Part shown: positions 11,561 to 24,160 of the stretch, one piece after another
Position numbering within the stretch: position 1 is the first letter of the stretch
Layout: each line of letters starts with the position of its first letter
DNA from: Eutypa lata
Lineage: Eukaryota > Ascomycota > Sordariomycetes > Xylariales > Diatrypaceae
Length of the DNA: 64,000 bases
Assembly: GCA_022661535.1 (NCBI GenBank)
Contig: JAKULF010000007.1
Coordinates: 1,488,001 to 1,552,000 of the forward strand
Direction of reading: 5' to 3'
Made by a program: the position numbers and the translations under genes
The notes under the pieces: generated by a model
Databases searched by the model: none
Told to the model about the DNA's origin: nothing
Seen by the model: the letters and a program-made list of their open reading frames with translations, nothing else

Positions 11561-12142
11561 CCCCCTCCCCAAAAAGGCAAAGCAGCATCAGCACGCATGG
11601 GGGGGCATCGAGTGACGTTTCCTAATTCATTCATTCCAAGAAGGCTTAAATACACAAAAAACACCAGGAGGGGGGATAAACAGAGAAAGCAAGCAGGATA
11701 ATATTCAATCTGATATAGGATATCTTCTTTCGCCAAGGGACTGAAAGAAAATTGGAAGGGAAAAAAGCAAGTTGAAACGAGAAAACCAGAGAACCACCGA
11801 GCCTAATCCACCCACCCCTAAACATAGATCGATTTAAAATAAAATTAAAATAAAATAAAAACAATTCATTCCAATGGTTTCGCCGTTCTATTATGCATGC
11901 ATTCTTATTCGTCATCATGAGATAAGGGGGGTGTTTCTCAATCGTATAGCTCAGCAGTAGCGGTGGTAAGTAAGTTAAGTAAAGACGAGAACAAGTGTAT
12001 AAAAAGAGGCAAGAACATAACAGCAAGCAAGGAACCACCGCCATCTGTCTGTCTATGTGCACCCACCCACTTCCCGCGTTTGCGTTCCAGCCCAAGTAGA
12101 GATAAGCTAGGTATAAATATCGACTAGCATGGAAGAAAAAAA

Positions 12143-15100
12143 TCAATGCTTCTTGTATTTCTGTATGATTCGTTAGCATTAAAGCAACCAACCAGGGATT
12201 AATTAAGTAGGCAAGGGGGACTTACCTCATCCGCGCGCCTCCTGTTCTGGGGATCCAGCGAGTTCGTGGCTCCCATTAGCGTCTGCCCGATAGCTTTGCT
12301 AGAGCCGATGAGAGGTCTAAAGATGATAGTGGGTGCGCGCTTGAGGACGGCCTTGGCGGCGCCCTGGGCGTTCTGGCTCTCCATGACGGCCCCGGGGACG
12401 GCAATGATGGCGTCCCGCGCCACGTTAAGGTCGCGAGCGAGGCTCGAGAAGGCGCCCTTGAGGCCCTGCACCATGCCGGCAGGCTGGTCGGCGTACAAGC
12501 TGATCTGCTTGGTCTCCTCGTCAAATTCCTCCTCGTCCCACCCGGTCTGCTCGCGGGACTCGGGTTGCTTGACCAGCATGCCTTCCGCCCCTTGGAGAGC
12601 ATATTGTGTCCCAACGGCTAGTTTAGCTCCAAGCTTAACGATCTCGGTGCCAGTAGTTTTCGCAAATGCGGCAGCCCCTTTACTAATGCTGCGAACGATC
12701 CTGCCATCTTTCTTGTATTCCTTGATCGGAATCTCGATGAGATCCTTGAAACCGCTTCCGACATTGACGATGGACCGAACCGGCGCAAGACCGGCAAGGA
12801 TACCGGGCAGCTGATTTCTCTTGACGTCTGGCATCCAAATATCGTTCAGTGTCTGCCCCAGCCTATCAAAACCCGACACGCCATAGATGATAGTATGTCT
12901 CAAAACCATGCGCGCTTCGTCTAGCACAATGAAGTTCATAAACTCAGTGGTATGACCAGATCGAAGACCAGCATAATCAACCCGTTTCGGCTTGAAATCA
13001 AGCTTGACAGGGATCGAGTCCACCTCCGCCCTCTGCACAAATGGTACGTCACTGGGCGAAGCATGTGTAGGTGGCGCCGAATCATCTTTAAACTCAAAGA
13101 ACCGAGTAATGAAATCGAGCGCATCCTGGTCGACGTGAAGGCGTAAGGGTAAGAATTTTACTTTCAGAACGATCTCAGATGCCGCAAGTTCAGGAACAGG
13201 CTTCACATTCCATATATTGAGATGAGCCATATTAGCCCCCATCTCCCGCTCGCCTGCATCTTGATCATACGTCGCAAATTTCTTCCATGTCGACGTCGGT
13301 ACATGATCGAATACGTCCACATCCTTGATGCGAACGTCCACAAAGCTTTGCGTTTCACCAGAGCCTGGAGGGTGAGTGACAAAGTCGACATTGATACCTT
13401 TGAGCTCGAATGTGATCTTATGGCGCCTACTACGGTTAAGCTTGAGCTTCTTCTTTGTCCGATAGGCACCACCTTGACGACTAGGAGTAGCTGTCATTGC
13501 TGTTGTGGCCAAGGACTCTGTCTCGGTGGCGTTGTCGTTTAGTTCCTGATTAATCGCCAACGCAAGCTCACGCGGATCTCGATTAGCCGGGATACCGATA
13601 TAGATAGAGTTGAATAGGAAATCCCCAATGACGGTTTCTTCTTCAACGAGCTCCATATCAGTAGTAGATCGAGTGCGTTCTTGACGAGACTGTCGTTCAA
13701 TCGCCGTCGTTTCAATATCATGGACAGCCTTCGATATGACTTCACGAGTATGGGTCCAATCGTAACCATCGAAAAGGTTCCAGATGACGTGAACATCACG
13801 TACACGGACTGTAAGCGGAGGTCTCTCTGCCTTTGGAGTGCTGCTCCGTTCATATTCATTCTTCGCCGAGTTCCACCGGCGAGTAGATCCTTCCATCCCG
13901 GAGTCGGCGCCGAATTTGTAGTTCTCATCAATGACGAGCTCTTCGTCATCATCCATTTCAGGCTGGCTACTAAAGTTAGTAAGAAGCACGCCATCCTGGG
14001 TATCCTGTGATGAGGCTGGCTCGGAAAACATCGAACCCGCGGTACTCCCCAACAGATCCTCAGCATCGGCCTCTTCGTAAAACTGCGAGTCGAAATTGAG
14101 AGGACTCGATTGACTCGATTCCCCAAAATCAACGCTATCGTCATCTCCACCAAGTTCTTGAGCCAAACCAAAGTCATTGTCAAAGTCATAGTCACCCTCG
14201 GCTCTGCCAAACGCGTCGGCCGATATTGATGAAAGGAGATCTTGAAGAGGAACACCTGGAGTAGTCCTATACTTGATTTCTTTGCTAGGTGGCGTAGGAG
14301 GCGTAAGGGCATTGGCTAATGTAATGAGCGTCTGTGTAGAGTCGGCACACGTTTCTAGAACGAGTAGGTCGTCTCGCAGCTCTACGTCCAGATACTTCTC
14401 ACCATCTTCCTGGCCGCCGACAATCGAAACTGTGACACGTGCAGAGGATATATAGCAGATGTCCACGTAGCCGCGTTGACATAATTCTACCACTTGCGGC
14501 GTAGTAGTGCTCGAAGACCGCCGCCTGGAGTTCAGCTGTTCTTTAGAGTCCAGTATTGAAACGTCGTCGATGAGCAGGATTGAAGCTTTGCTGAGATGTC
14601 CCAACGCTTTTGCATCGTCTCCGTTAGAAAGCGCAATCTCGAGATGGGCATCTGTCAATACGATCACCATCTTCGACTTCAGTCCAAGCGGGTTCAAGCC
14701 CAGCAGACAATCTCGGAAAGCCACATTAACCTTTGTCGGTTTGCCTTCTTTACCTTTGCCTTTACTCGATCCTACTGAGACGGCTTGGTCTTTTCCTGTG
14801 ATCGCAGCATGGGCTTGTTCGCCAAGGTTCGCTACTGAAGCTGCTAGATTTGCTTCAAACTCTTGTGGTGTAACATCTTCTGCAAGACCAAGTATAGCCA
14901 TAATGGTCGGTACACGATACTCGATGTTCAGGTGCCGCATTCTAAGCTTGATGACAGGCTCCATCTCATCCGGTATCATCCTCATCGTTAGAACGGGTCC
15001 ATAACCGGTCCGATCTGGTGATGAGAAGTCCGAACCGACCAGTACTTCATTATGGTTACGTCGCAGTCCAATGGAGCTAATTGCGAGGGCGAGTAAGGAG

Positions 15101-18100
15101 GGGACTGAAATATGGCCAACCTCGATGTCTTTCAAAGATGCCTGCAGAGTGCCGAGCTTCCCGCCAACGTCAACTGCAACATCAACATTGCGTATGAGAG
15201 ACAGTGTAAGAATACCCGGCCGATCATCCTCAGGTAAATACTTAGCAACGGTGGATAAACGACCAATCTCTTCCCCTAGGGCGGGTAGAACCTGAAGTTG
15301 CTGAAGCTTCTCCACCTTTACGTCAACATCGTCAACATTGAGGCGTAAGACAGCACCCTTCCTCCTCTGCCGCAGTAGCGTATCAACCATGATCTCGTCG
15401 TCCGCTTCATCAAACTTGTGTTTCGAAGGGATTATCAACTCCAATAATCGTTCTAAGTCGTTATCCTTCGGTGACATCAAGTATTCGATACGGGTATTGG
15501 TGATCACGGCGCTGATAGGGGGGTCCCCCATTGAGCGCCGTATGGCCGGGCCTGCTAGATGGATCTTCGAGATACCAATACCTACCCCTTCTTCCCGGCT
15601 CACTAATTTCACGGCGCTAGTGTCCAATGAAACGCTGCACTCCTTACCGATTAAGTCCAGGTGAAAACCGCCAAGCCTCATGTTCATCTTATTATCTGAG
15701 CTAGCTGATACGTCATCCGGGCGTATCGGCGCATCAAATCTCACACCTCGAGGTTTTCTTGGTGTTCTCACTGGGCTTTTAGGAGTCGGTGGTCCATTCG
15801 AAGTTATGGATGAACTCATGTTTAAGAAACCACTAAGACCCCCAAACCAACTAAAAGTCTCGTCCAACTGTTGAAGATCTAACTTGACATGCAATGGCAG
15901 TGTCTTGACTTCGCACCTTGTTACATCGGACAACTGTGTGATCGTGGCGGAGATATCGGCACCAGCAGAAGGGAAGGCATCTCTCACAGAAGCCCGCATC
16001 TGTAACCGCTGATCAAAGGAGATAATGTCATCGTTTCCGTATCCGAAGTTAAATTTTCCAACGTCAATGGAGGTCACAACTGAAGCCTGGGATTTTGCGA
16101 TGCTCACAGTCAAATCGTGAAGCTGTGTTGTTAATAGGGCATCCACATCAAGAACAGGGTTAGGATTGAAGAACCGCTCGGGGGTGTCAGCTATACCAGC
16201 CAGGTTTTCGAGGAAATATATCGAGATCCTTTCTGAAACTATCTTAAAATCGGGAAATATTGATGGCGGCTTCGTTTTGTTATCATGTTTTTCGGGCGTT
16301 TTCGGGCGTTTCGAGGTTTTCTCTTTTTGGTCTCCTAAGGCTGAAAGTATCTTAGAAATCACCGTAACCAGCAGAAAACCGGTTGAGAGATCACAACGGA
16401 CGTCCAACGGGCCTAGAATTACTTCAAGGAGATTATCGACGGGGCTCGTAGGAATATATATGCTGGGCGCCTCAGCTAACGATGCAGTTGACTGTATACC
16501 TCCGTACACAGAAAAAGCCCCAGGGACATTTGGAGCCGTAGACTTCTCTAAACCACCACGGGGTGATGCAGAAATATGCGAAGCCGCCATTGCATGCCCT
16601 GTAGGTGGCACATGAATATGGTCGTGATGAGAGGGAATATAAATTGAGACGCCTGCAAGCGATACAAGCTCTTTTACGAGACGTGTCGGTCCCTTTGGCG
16701 TTGCCGTATCATTATCAGTGTGTTCCTCCGGAGGCGGAGGCGGGGATTCCTTCTGGTGATGTGGAGCCTCTTCGACGCTGTTTCGTTCCGAGTCCTCCCC
16801 AAATTGTTCTTCCAAAGCAGGCTCCGAAGAAATTATCTCATCTGGTAATGAATGCTTTTCTTGGGTTGCTGTGGGAGGTTCATCATACGTAGAGATCGAG
16901 GGCACCAATGGTATCGAATCAGACATTCTGTTGGCTTTCGGCGAGTTCTCTGTACTAGGAGGCTCTGAATCCCAAGCCCCCGGCATAGGCTGGTGCGGTT
17001 GGATCGAGGATGTATAAGAAAATGCACTCATATACATGCTCTCCGCATCCTCGTGGCTAAACATTCGAGAGCGCTCGAGATCTTCACTCGGAAGAGGTAT
17101 CGAAACATTACTATTAGCAAGCGGCGCAACCGGTGTCTCGCTTCTTTCTTCCGGCTCGTAAGGCAAATGTTCGTCTTGGTGCGGAATATCAATCGCCGGT
17201 TCGGAGCGAACACCCCGTTCAACGGACGCCCAAAGTTCACCAGGTGGGTGAATAGCTGATTGAGCTGGATGGCTAGATGGGAGGGTCGTAGGGGCGTCAC
17301 CCGGTAGAACCTGAGGGGCAAGAGCTCGAGGTGTTGATGGGGCAGACCTTGAGTCAGCTTCGTCGGGGTCACCATTTGAGCTATCCATGTCGTATGGAAT
17401 ATCAAAAGCATCCTCACTGTCCATAAGGGGGTGATGGTAGTGGCTTTGGTCGAGATCAGTAGAATCTGCAAGGTGATGATCACGCAGAGAGGCCATCGAT
17501 GTCGAAGTTGATTCTCGGGATACAGGCTGCCTACTCGTCATGACTGGCGAGTTTGTAGCAACTGACGAGGGCACGGAGGAGGTGCGTGCGAGAGTCGAGA
17601 AGACATTAGCTTCTGAAATTAAGCTTGCTCGAATCTTGCTCAGCCCAATATGACGTTTCCCTTCCTTGTGGACTATCTTGGGCGAATCCTCCGCTTCAGC
17701 CTCTTGCACCTCCGTTGTAACACCCTCCACGTTGATATCATCGATGGCAAGCTGAAAAGTGACGAGTTCTGGGACAGTTGAGCTAGGCTCGACGGGTACC
17801 TCGACATCTAGCTGAAAAGTCACGCCCTTGATCGAAACCTGGGTCCGGTCGACGATTCCCTGGAGAAAATCGGCAAGAAATGCGGGTAGGGAGAGTGGCT
17901 GTCCGGTGCCCAGCGGGAAGTCCTCCTCGCTTCCATCTTCACTGCTAGCTACGGAGGCTCCTAAATCTTGACTCTCTGCTTCAAGGGCGGCCTGCAGTTT
18001 AGCTCTCTCATCTAGAGGCTGTGTATCTAGGAAGGACTGGGCGAGGTCTATAGCATGCGGCACTACTTCCTCCTCTTCTGAGTTCCTGGGATGTCTCTTG

Positions 18101-18539
18101 TTCTGTGGATTCCTACGATCGGTTTTTGTGTCTTCCTTAGGTGGTGCCACCCTAAGCTTCACCTGAACACCATCGACCTCGACAATAATGGGGCTCGTAT
18201 AGATAGCGGACGGTATCGTGACACGGAGTAAGAGGACTTTTGCTTTCTGGAGTTCGAACGACGATGGGAGGTTTAATAAATTCTCAAGTTTCTACATCAG
18301 AAGAATAGTCAGTTCATCTTGTACTAGAAAGATAACCAATATATAGACGGTATCGTAAGACATGCCTGTAGCTTGATCCCAACGTCTTGAAAAGTAAATA
18401 CGGTGTTCTTGCCCAACGCAAAGTCCAGCTTATCCATATCTAATGCATCGGTGTCGAGAAGCTCCAGACGCGACAGGGCATACCGCAACAGCCGCTTGGG
18501 CATGTTTGAGCTGCGGAAGGAGTTGAAGAACGACGCCAT
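12143..18539 (-). CDS. ATG2: Autophagy-related protein 2 (lipid-transfer protein)
   Basis: Three exons, 18539-18366, 18291-12226 and 12160-12143, give 2085 residues, the usual size for fungal Atg2. The N-terminus (1 to about 120, MASFFNSFRSSNMPKRLLRY) is the chorein-type domain that opens the lipid groove. The long middle is the beta-rich tube with acidic, Ser-rich insertions. Near 1890-1985 the conserved C-terminal region (RHTIIYGVSGFDRLGQ, NVGSGFKDLIEIPIKEY) is intact, and the end reads SLDPQNRRRADE then KYKKH, supplied by an 18-nt last exon. Atg2 moves phospholipid from the endoplasmic reticulum to the growing phagophore and works with Atg18 and Atg9 (family knowledge). Intron 1 (18292-18365) begins GCATGT and ends TAG, so it is a GC-AG intron; a GT donor would break the frame. 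Reading through the intron-2 donor instead gives an unconserved end (VSPPCLLN). Confidence 0.96.
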
Positions 18540-20075
18540 GATGACTGACGGGTGGAGACGGGTGGACGGGGAGTTTCTATCGTGTCGGAAATGCAATATC
18601 ACAATAGATTTCCGGGGTCTAGCTAAAAGCTCTAGGGATAGAGCGTTCACTTGACCGGGACGAAGACGGCGTGGGGGGAAGGCAGAGGCGTATTATCACA
18701 ATACCCCAGAAGGTCGGGAGCGGGGTGGCAGTTCATCGTTGAAGGTACACTTGCGGGCAGGCCGTAATAAGTCGCATAAGAGTCACCGTTATATCTGTGT
18801 GAATTTTGATTTGATGAGTGAATGACTGGTATCTTCTGATGTTTCGTAAGAGAGACACGGTCAAAAGGGCGATCGATCTCCGGTAAGTGGAGGTTCGTGC
18901 CTACATTTGACAAGACAAGACAGGTTAAGACAAGACAAGGAGAATGAGTACCCAGTAGACAATAATAGGTCGAGTTGAGTTACTATGGTCAACTACAGTG
19001 GTTAGGTAAGTCAACAGTTACTGTACCTATGATTAAAAGTACAGACCGAACCACACAGCTAATAAAGAGAGAGATACTAGAATATGTAGTAGGTAGTTAG
19101 AGCACCTTATGCTTGTCCTCGGGACTGAAGCTTTGGGCGTTCCTAATACTGAGTTATGTATACCCAGGCTGCATACATAAGGTCCCAACTTAGGTAGGCA
19201 TTGTATAGTAAATATGGAAGGTCTGGTCTGGTGATAATGGAACCTTGCACCTTGGAAGATGGCGCATGCAGACTGGTTGACGTGCACTTCCATACCTAAT
19301 CAGTGAAGAGGGTCCCATCAAGAGCACGTAAGTGTCATGCGGACGCCGAACGCGCCCACCAGCAGCATCGACCCCCCCAGGATGCCAGGGCCCAAAGGTC
19401 TCTTATCGATAGGTAGGATGAGCTAGTGGCTGAGTGGGTATTGCATTGTACCATGTCCGTATTAGCCTCTACGGCATTGTACATACATCATAGTATCCAC
19501 AGACAGACAGAACAGCACATCGGCAGCTCGAGGTTTCAAAGTGCCGTTCTCAAGGCGAGAGGTGGGGCATTTCAGGCACCTGAGCTGGCATCAGCCTTTG
19601 CCTCTCGCTTTCTTTCATTTAGTTATGAGGCGAGATCCAGACCACATACTTTCAGAATCTTGCTTGTTTGTTTGTTTGTTTGTTTGTTTACTTATCCAGA
19701 TATTAAATGCAATCCTACAGGAGTAAAAAAATTCAACAGAATGGCATCTCATTATAGGATAGGGAAGGCGAAAAGGAGACCTCCTCCTCATCCCCCATAC
19801 TTCAAATCGTGGAATCCAGACTTGCAGGGGTAGTCAGTCACCTATGAGTTAATAGGAGGTTTCTTGATCACATGTGAAATTTGTAGCTCTACGACTTGTG
19901 TCCAGCTCTACGTACAATCTTACTCATAGTCTAGTTAGGCAGTATTGCAAATAGTTAATGGTTGATCCTCCATAGTGTACATATCATAAGCATTCATTCG
20001 CATTGCCTGTTACTTGTCTACCCACCGAAGTCAACTCTATCTACTCTAACCCAACCCCATCCCCCACCCATCTCC
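18540..20075. other. Intergenic region upstream of ATG2
   Basis: About 1.5 kb holding the ATG2 promoter and the 3' region of the amine oxidase gene. A TTGT simple repeat lies at 19664-19689. I see no further gene. Confidence 0.5.
19664..19689. repeat. TTGT simple repeat
   Basis: Six perfect tetranucleotide units in intergenic DNA. Confidence 0.8.
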
Positions 20076-22018
20076 CTACAACAACCCATAAGCACTCGCA
20101 ATCCTCCCTCCAACCGACTCGCCACTCCAGTACGCGCCCGTGGCCGTACCCAACGCCACAAAGGGAGCCGTATGCTCCCCGGCAAGCCAGAGGCCACGCT
20201 CCGGCACCCCCTCGCGCATAGCCTCGATATCGGCATCGCCGGCCTCGAGGCCGACCTGAAAGTTGCTGTAGCTCCCGCGGCCTGCGAGCTCGTCGTGCAG
20301 CCACTGCGTGGCGTAGCAACCGGCGGGTCGACAGGCCGGGGATTCCGGGTCGTAGCCTGGCAGGCGCGCGTAGTACGGCCGGAACCAGTCGTACAGGAAC
20401 GCAGCAGCGGTCCTCTTGTTCTTGTCCTTGTTAGTGTTGGTGGTAATGTCGGGTAGAAGAAGTTTGGCGAGCTCTCCCGTCAGGTACCGCGACTGGTCGC
20501 CGTACGTGTAGAACAGGAGCGTCGGGTGCGACGCGGAGCCGAGCGACGCGAGCTCGACCATCTCCTGGTTCCACTTGTGCGGGTTCGTCTCCGGGGCGTA
20601 GCGCGGGGCCAGCCACTGGCAGAAGCCCCGGACCTTCTGCTCCTCGGACTCAGACTTGAGCCAGAATGCCTCGGGGAAGCTGATGTAGACCTAGATGCAA
20701 TGCTCAGCAAACGACTTTGAAAAATACTGCTAGGAAGTACGGTGAGAATCGCTCCCACCTTTTCCAGACACCCGTAACCGATGCTCTCAATCGCACTGGT
20801 TAGTCTTGCCGGTAGGGGTGGAGTAAATGCTCGAGGGTGCTGTTTTAGCCAGCCAAGAGGAACAGTTACTACGACTTCGTCGAACTCGAAGGTCTGCCCA
20901 TCTTCAGTCAGAACCTTTGATGGACCACCGTCATCACCGCTGCTCTGGATGTTCGTGACGACCGTTTCGTACTTGATGAGAGCACCCTCCCGAGCGGGTT
21001 TCGCTATACGCTCCAGGATGTTCTTGTATGTTCCCGCACAGAAGAGGTTCTCTTCGAGCTTGTTAGCCTAGATATTACCACCGGTTAATTCACGTCTGAG
21101 TCAAACCCACCGCCCTCTATGCATTCTTCAAGCCAGAAGTACTTAAGGCTCTGCGTGAAGATGTGGCTACCCACGAATGCCCCCCAGGACTCTGCGATTT
21201 TGAAGATCATGTCTCGCTTCCTCTGGAAGTCTGTCTCGGTTTCGGGTATTCTTTTGGCGACCTCCTTCTGGAAGAAATCCCAAAGGCTTTCGTTGGGACT
21301 TATCTCGGCGCAATGCTTGTTGCTGTAGCGGAACGCCTTCTCTATGATCTCCCACATGATAGTCGAATGTGATTCAGATTCCGATAACGAAAGTAGCTTG
21401 CCACCCTCGTCAAGCACAAACGTCTGGTTGTCCCAGGAACCAACCGCGGTCGAAGTCTCCTTGGCAAGATCTAAGATTGGGTTGTCGTTTGTCCCGTGGA
21501 TCCAGTTTGGGCCAGCGTCCACTATATGTCCATTTGGTAGTGTTTCCTGATGAACCCGACCTCCCAGTCTTGAGCGGCCTTCTATCAAGGTAACCTGGAA
21601 GCCATGGTGGAGCAGGACATCTGTACATCTAAGGCCGGCCAGCCCAGCGCCGATGACGCCAATACGCGGATCCCGGTTGAGGGCTTCGGCTCGGCGCTAT
21701 GAGATGTGAGCATGGTTGTGTAACATGGGAGGGAGCTCCTGTGCATAGCTGTCCTGCAGAAACGGACGGATTTCTCCAGCTGCCGCAAGTCACCTTCATG
21801 AGTGAGCCTTTCCAAGAGGGTAATATCAGGGGCTGGGAGTCTAGCTTTACCTTTCCGAGTCTGTTGACCAACGTCGGTTGGTCTAGTATTTCTTGCATAT
21901 CTTCATGACCCCTGGCCAGGGTGCTTTGTAGACGACAAGATGTCAAATCCTTCCAAATACGAGAAGAGGCCCGTTCAGATAAACTAGTAAATGAAAGAGA
22001 ATGAGCATCCATGTTCAA
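20076..22018 (-). CDS. FAD-dependent amine oxidase (polyamine oxidase-like), with in-frame TAG or shortened exon
   Basis: Exons 22018-21851, 21753-21111, 21051-20759 and 20690-20076 (the ATG at 22012 is also possible). The flavin dinucleotide motif is GVIGAGLAGLRC, followed by EGRSRLGGRVHQE and GPNWIHGT. The C-terminal FAD contact LWLAGEHTAPFVALGTATGA is intact. These mark the monoamine/polyamine oxidase family, which oxidises amines and releases hydrogen peroxide; the substrate is unknown. Intron 1 is uncertain. Splicing at the good acceptor (TTTCTGCAG, 21754) keeps frame and a coding-looking segment (DSYAQELPPMLHNHAHIS) but then meets TAG at 21699-21697, exactly where the frame continues into RRAEALNRDPRIG. 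The TAG also ends in an acceptor-like ATAG, so a 154-bp intron (21697-21850) would skip it and give 551 residues, also in frame. The gene is therefore either carrying a nonsense change or using the later acceptor. Confidence 0.82.
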
Positions 22019-23704
22019 TCACGTCTTTTGCCGTATTGTATGCAAGGTGATTATGTTATCAAGTCAAGCAGAGTCTAGGTAACATAGAAATCCGTGGTGG
22101 GGAACTAAGAAGGGGGCTTCAGATCAAGAGTCAGGTACTTATATAATGAAATGCAATAGAGTGAATATATGTTGGTACTATAAAGAATGGGAGCACAAGT
22201 ACTGTTGCGTTCCAACTAATGTCTGTCTTTGTGACAGGAGGGGTGGGCTAAATCACGGGAAACCCGAAATTGATCCATATCTCCGTCTTTGTTAGATTAC
22301 ACATAGATGAGCTGAGCAATAGGGGAAGGAGCAATTCGGGAAGAAAAGAGTTGAAACATAGAAGCAATAGATAGGCGAGATAAGGGGGGTAATCAATCGC
22401 CAAAAGCTAGAAGGGGATAGAGGCAGAATATAACAGATAATGGTTGACAGTAACCTGAGAAATGACACGCTACACAATGTCAGGGTATGATTGGTTAGAT
22501 GTTTCAGAAAGACTCAACTCGTTGAACCCTCATGGTAGACTAGAGTGGACCAAGAGACAAGACTGCGGGGAACATGAGGTTATAGTGCATAGCATAGGTA
22601 GAACGCAAGAGGGTTGGTGAATGAGAGCCGCTAAAAGTTGAAACGTCCTTACCGGAACAATGAGCTCGAGAAAAGACTGACTAGTTTCATGCAGATCTGG
22701 GTTATTGATGGGTTGATCTTGTCTTGAGAGTAATGCAAAGCCGGTCACCCTATGAGTCGTATTGAGAGGAGTCGACTCATACTTATGTATGAGTGGAGAC
22801 TTGCGCATAGCTATAGATATAGGCTCAGTAGGTTAAGGGGCACAGTGAGATATTCCGGGTCTCCCGCTGCAACTCGGGGTCATAGATCAGACAATGTTTG
22901 CATATTCCTACATAGAGGTAACTTAGCGCTGCAGGCGATGACTGTCTTATCTCTGATATGGCAAAGGCGACGAATCATTCTCTTGCAAGGTTTTATGTAA
23001 GGTAACATGCTCAACGAGAAGGCGGTATCCCTACCCGAGATCCGCAACAGGTAAGATGTAGAATATTTCGCGTACACGGGAGTGAATCTTTGGGTATAAC
23101 TCTACACACCGCAGTCTGATACTAAAACTGATTCTTATATGTTAGAGCAGAATAATGTATCTCCTTATCTATAATGCTCCAAAAGTTGTTGTAGATAATG
23201 ATAGGAGAATACAAGACCGTGAATAGCCGAACTTTGTCGTTGGTGGAATATGTTTACCCTACGTAACTAGCTAGATCCTGATAAGATTCCTATAAAATAA
23301 GATCTGAAGCACGAAAGTATAAGCATAACTGTTCTCGATTTCAAGCCGTCTTAGTAACGTTGTTTAATTTCGGGTCTGTCACTCACCTTCAGCCAGTTAG
23401 TTACGATGTCAGATGTGTGGATTTCAAGGGCCTTTACGATACATGGATAGCCGCCTTTAGAGCATATGTTACGTCATTCTCTTCATTATATGCACACCTC
23501 ATTGGAACCTATCATTACTTCGTACTCCGTGCTCAATACTGAAAATACCTGTTCCAACAAATTAGGCCAAAGGAATGTGTATTATAGCACACATACGTAG
23601 ATGCCCATAAGACACGAATCTGTCTTTTCCTCTTTTGCTTTAACTACCCTCTAACTACCTAGTAGACTCACATGAAATCCGGGGAACAAAAACAAAGCGA
23701 CCGG

Positions 23705-23726
23705 GGTTTCGGTTAGCTCCGAAACC
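23705..23726. promoter_or_regulatory. GGTTTCGG-N6-CCGAAACC palindrome, zinc-cluster regulator type
   Basis: Perfect 8-bp arms flank a 6-nt spacer (TTAGCT). The core TCGG-N6-CCGA at 23709-23722 has the form described for Ppr1/UaY-type Zn2Cys6 dimers. It lies about 440 bp upstream of the b5-dehydrogenase ATG. Binding is inferred from form only. Confidence 0.45.
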
Positions 23727-23734
23727 TCAGGTGA

Positions 23735-23739
23735 CCAAT
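23735..23739 (+). promoter_or_regulatory. CCAAT box
   Basis: GACCAATCAG fits the fungal CCAAT-binding complex site (CCAATCA form). It lies 9 bp after the TCGG-N6-CCGA palindrome and about 420 bp upstream of the ATG at 24161. Confidence 0.4.
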
Positions 23740-24160
23740 CAGAGTACTCCGAAAGTAATTCAAGCCGACAAAGCAACGCCTAAGAATAGACAAGCCGAGG
23801 CAAGTTCAGTTCTAATCAACTGTTTGGGGAAGCTGGCGCTGGCAGCAGCATGAGAAGTAGTTAACTAGATCCCAGGTGACCCGAGTCGAGTCGAGCTCTC
23901 ACCGTAAGCAGGAGTAATAAATAATCCTTTTTAAAAGCCAACAACATTCCTACTTTTATGTATAACTACTAAACTACTTACATAGTCAATGGGGAAGAAA
24001 GGAAACTGAAAACGATTGTCTCTCCTACTGATAGTTAGTTACGTGACCTCCATTGCTTATTGTAATTCTTTTCGCAACTTGTCTCAGCTCGACTCGACAA
24101 AACTCCCACCGATCCAACATCCCACCTCTTTACATACGTACACACACACACAGAGAGAAA

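Larger units (their letters stand above)
8713..12142. other. Gene-poor interval with inverted repeats
   Basis: About 3.4 kb without recognisable genes. It holds a 16-bp palindrome at 9075-9090 (tandem ACCTAGGT), an imperfect inverted repeat at 10214-10338, a hairpin at 10350-10376, and an AAAAT repeat at 11531-11560. The segment 9700-10400 differs in texture from its surroundings and may be an eroded mobile element, but no coding domain survives. Confidence 0.5.
22019..24160. other. Divergent promoter region, amine oxidase / b5-dehydrogenase
   Basis: About 2.1 kb between two genes transcribed apart. It contains a TCGG-N6-CCGA palindrome at 23709-23722 and a CCAAT box at 23735-23739, listed separately. 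Only short ORFs are present elsewhere. Confidence 0.5.

Noticed and set aside
11646..12191. 181-codon minus-strand ORF downstream of ATG2
   Set aside because: It overlaps the last ATG2 exon and its 3' region, and is rich in Leu, Tyr and Phe from AT- and C-rich repeats. No family features.
18647..18913. 88-codon minus ORF upstream of ATG2
   Set aside because: It lies in the ATG2 promoter and leader, with no family features. A leader peptide cannot be excluded but is not supported.
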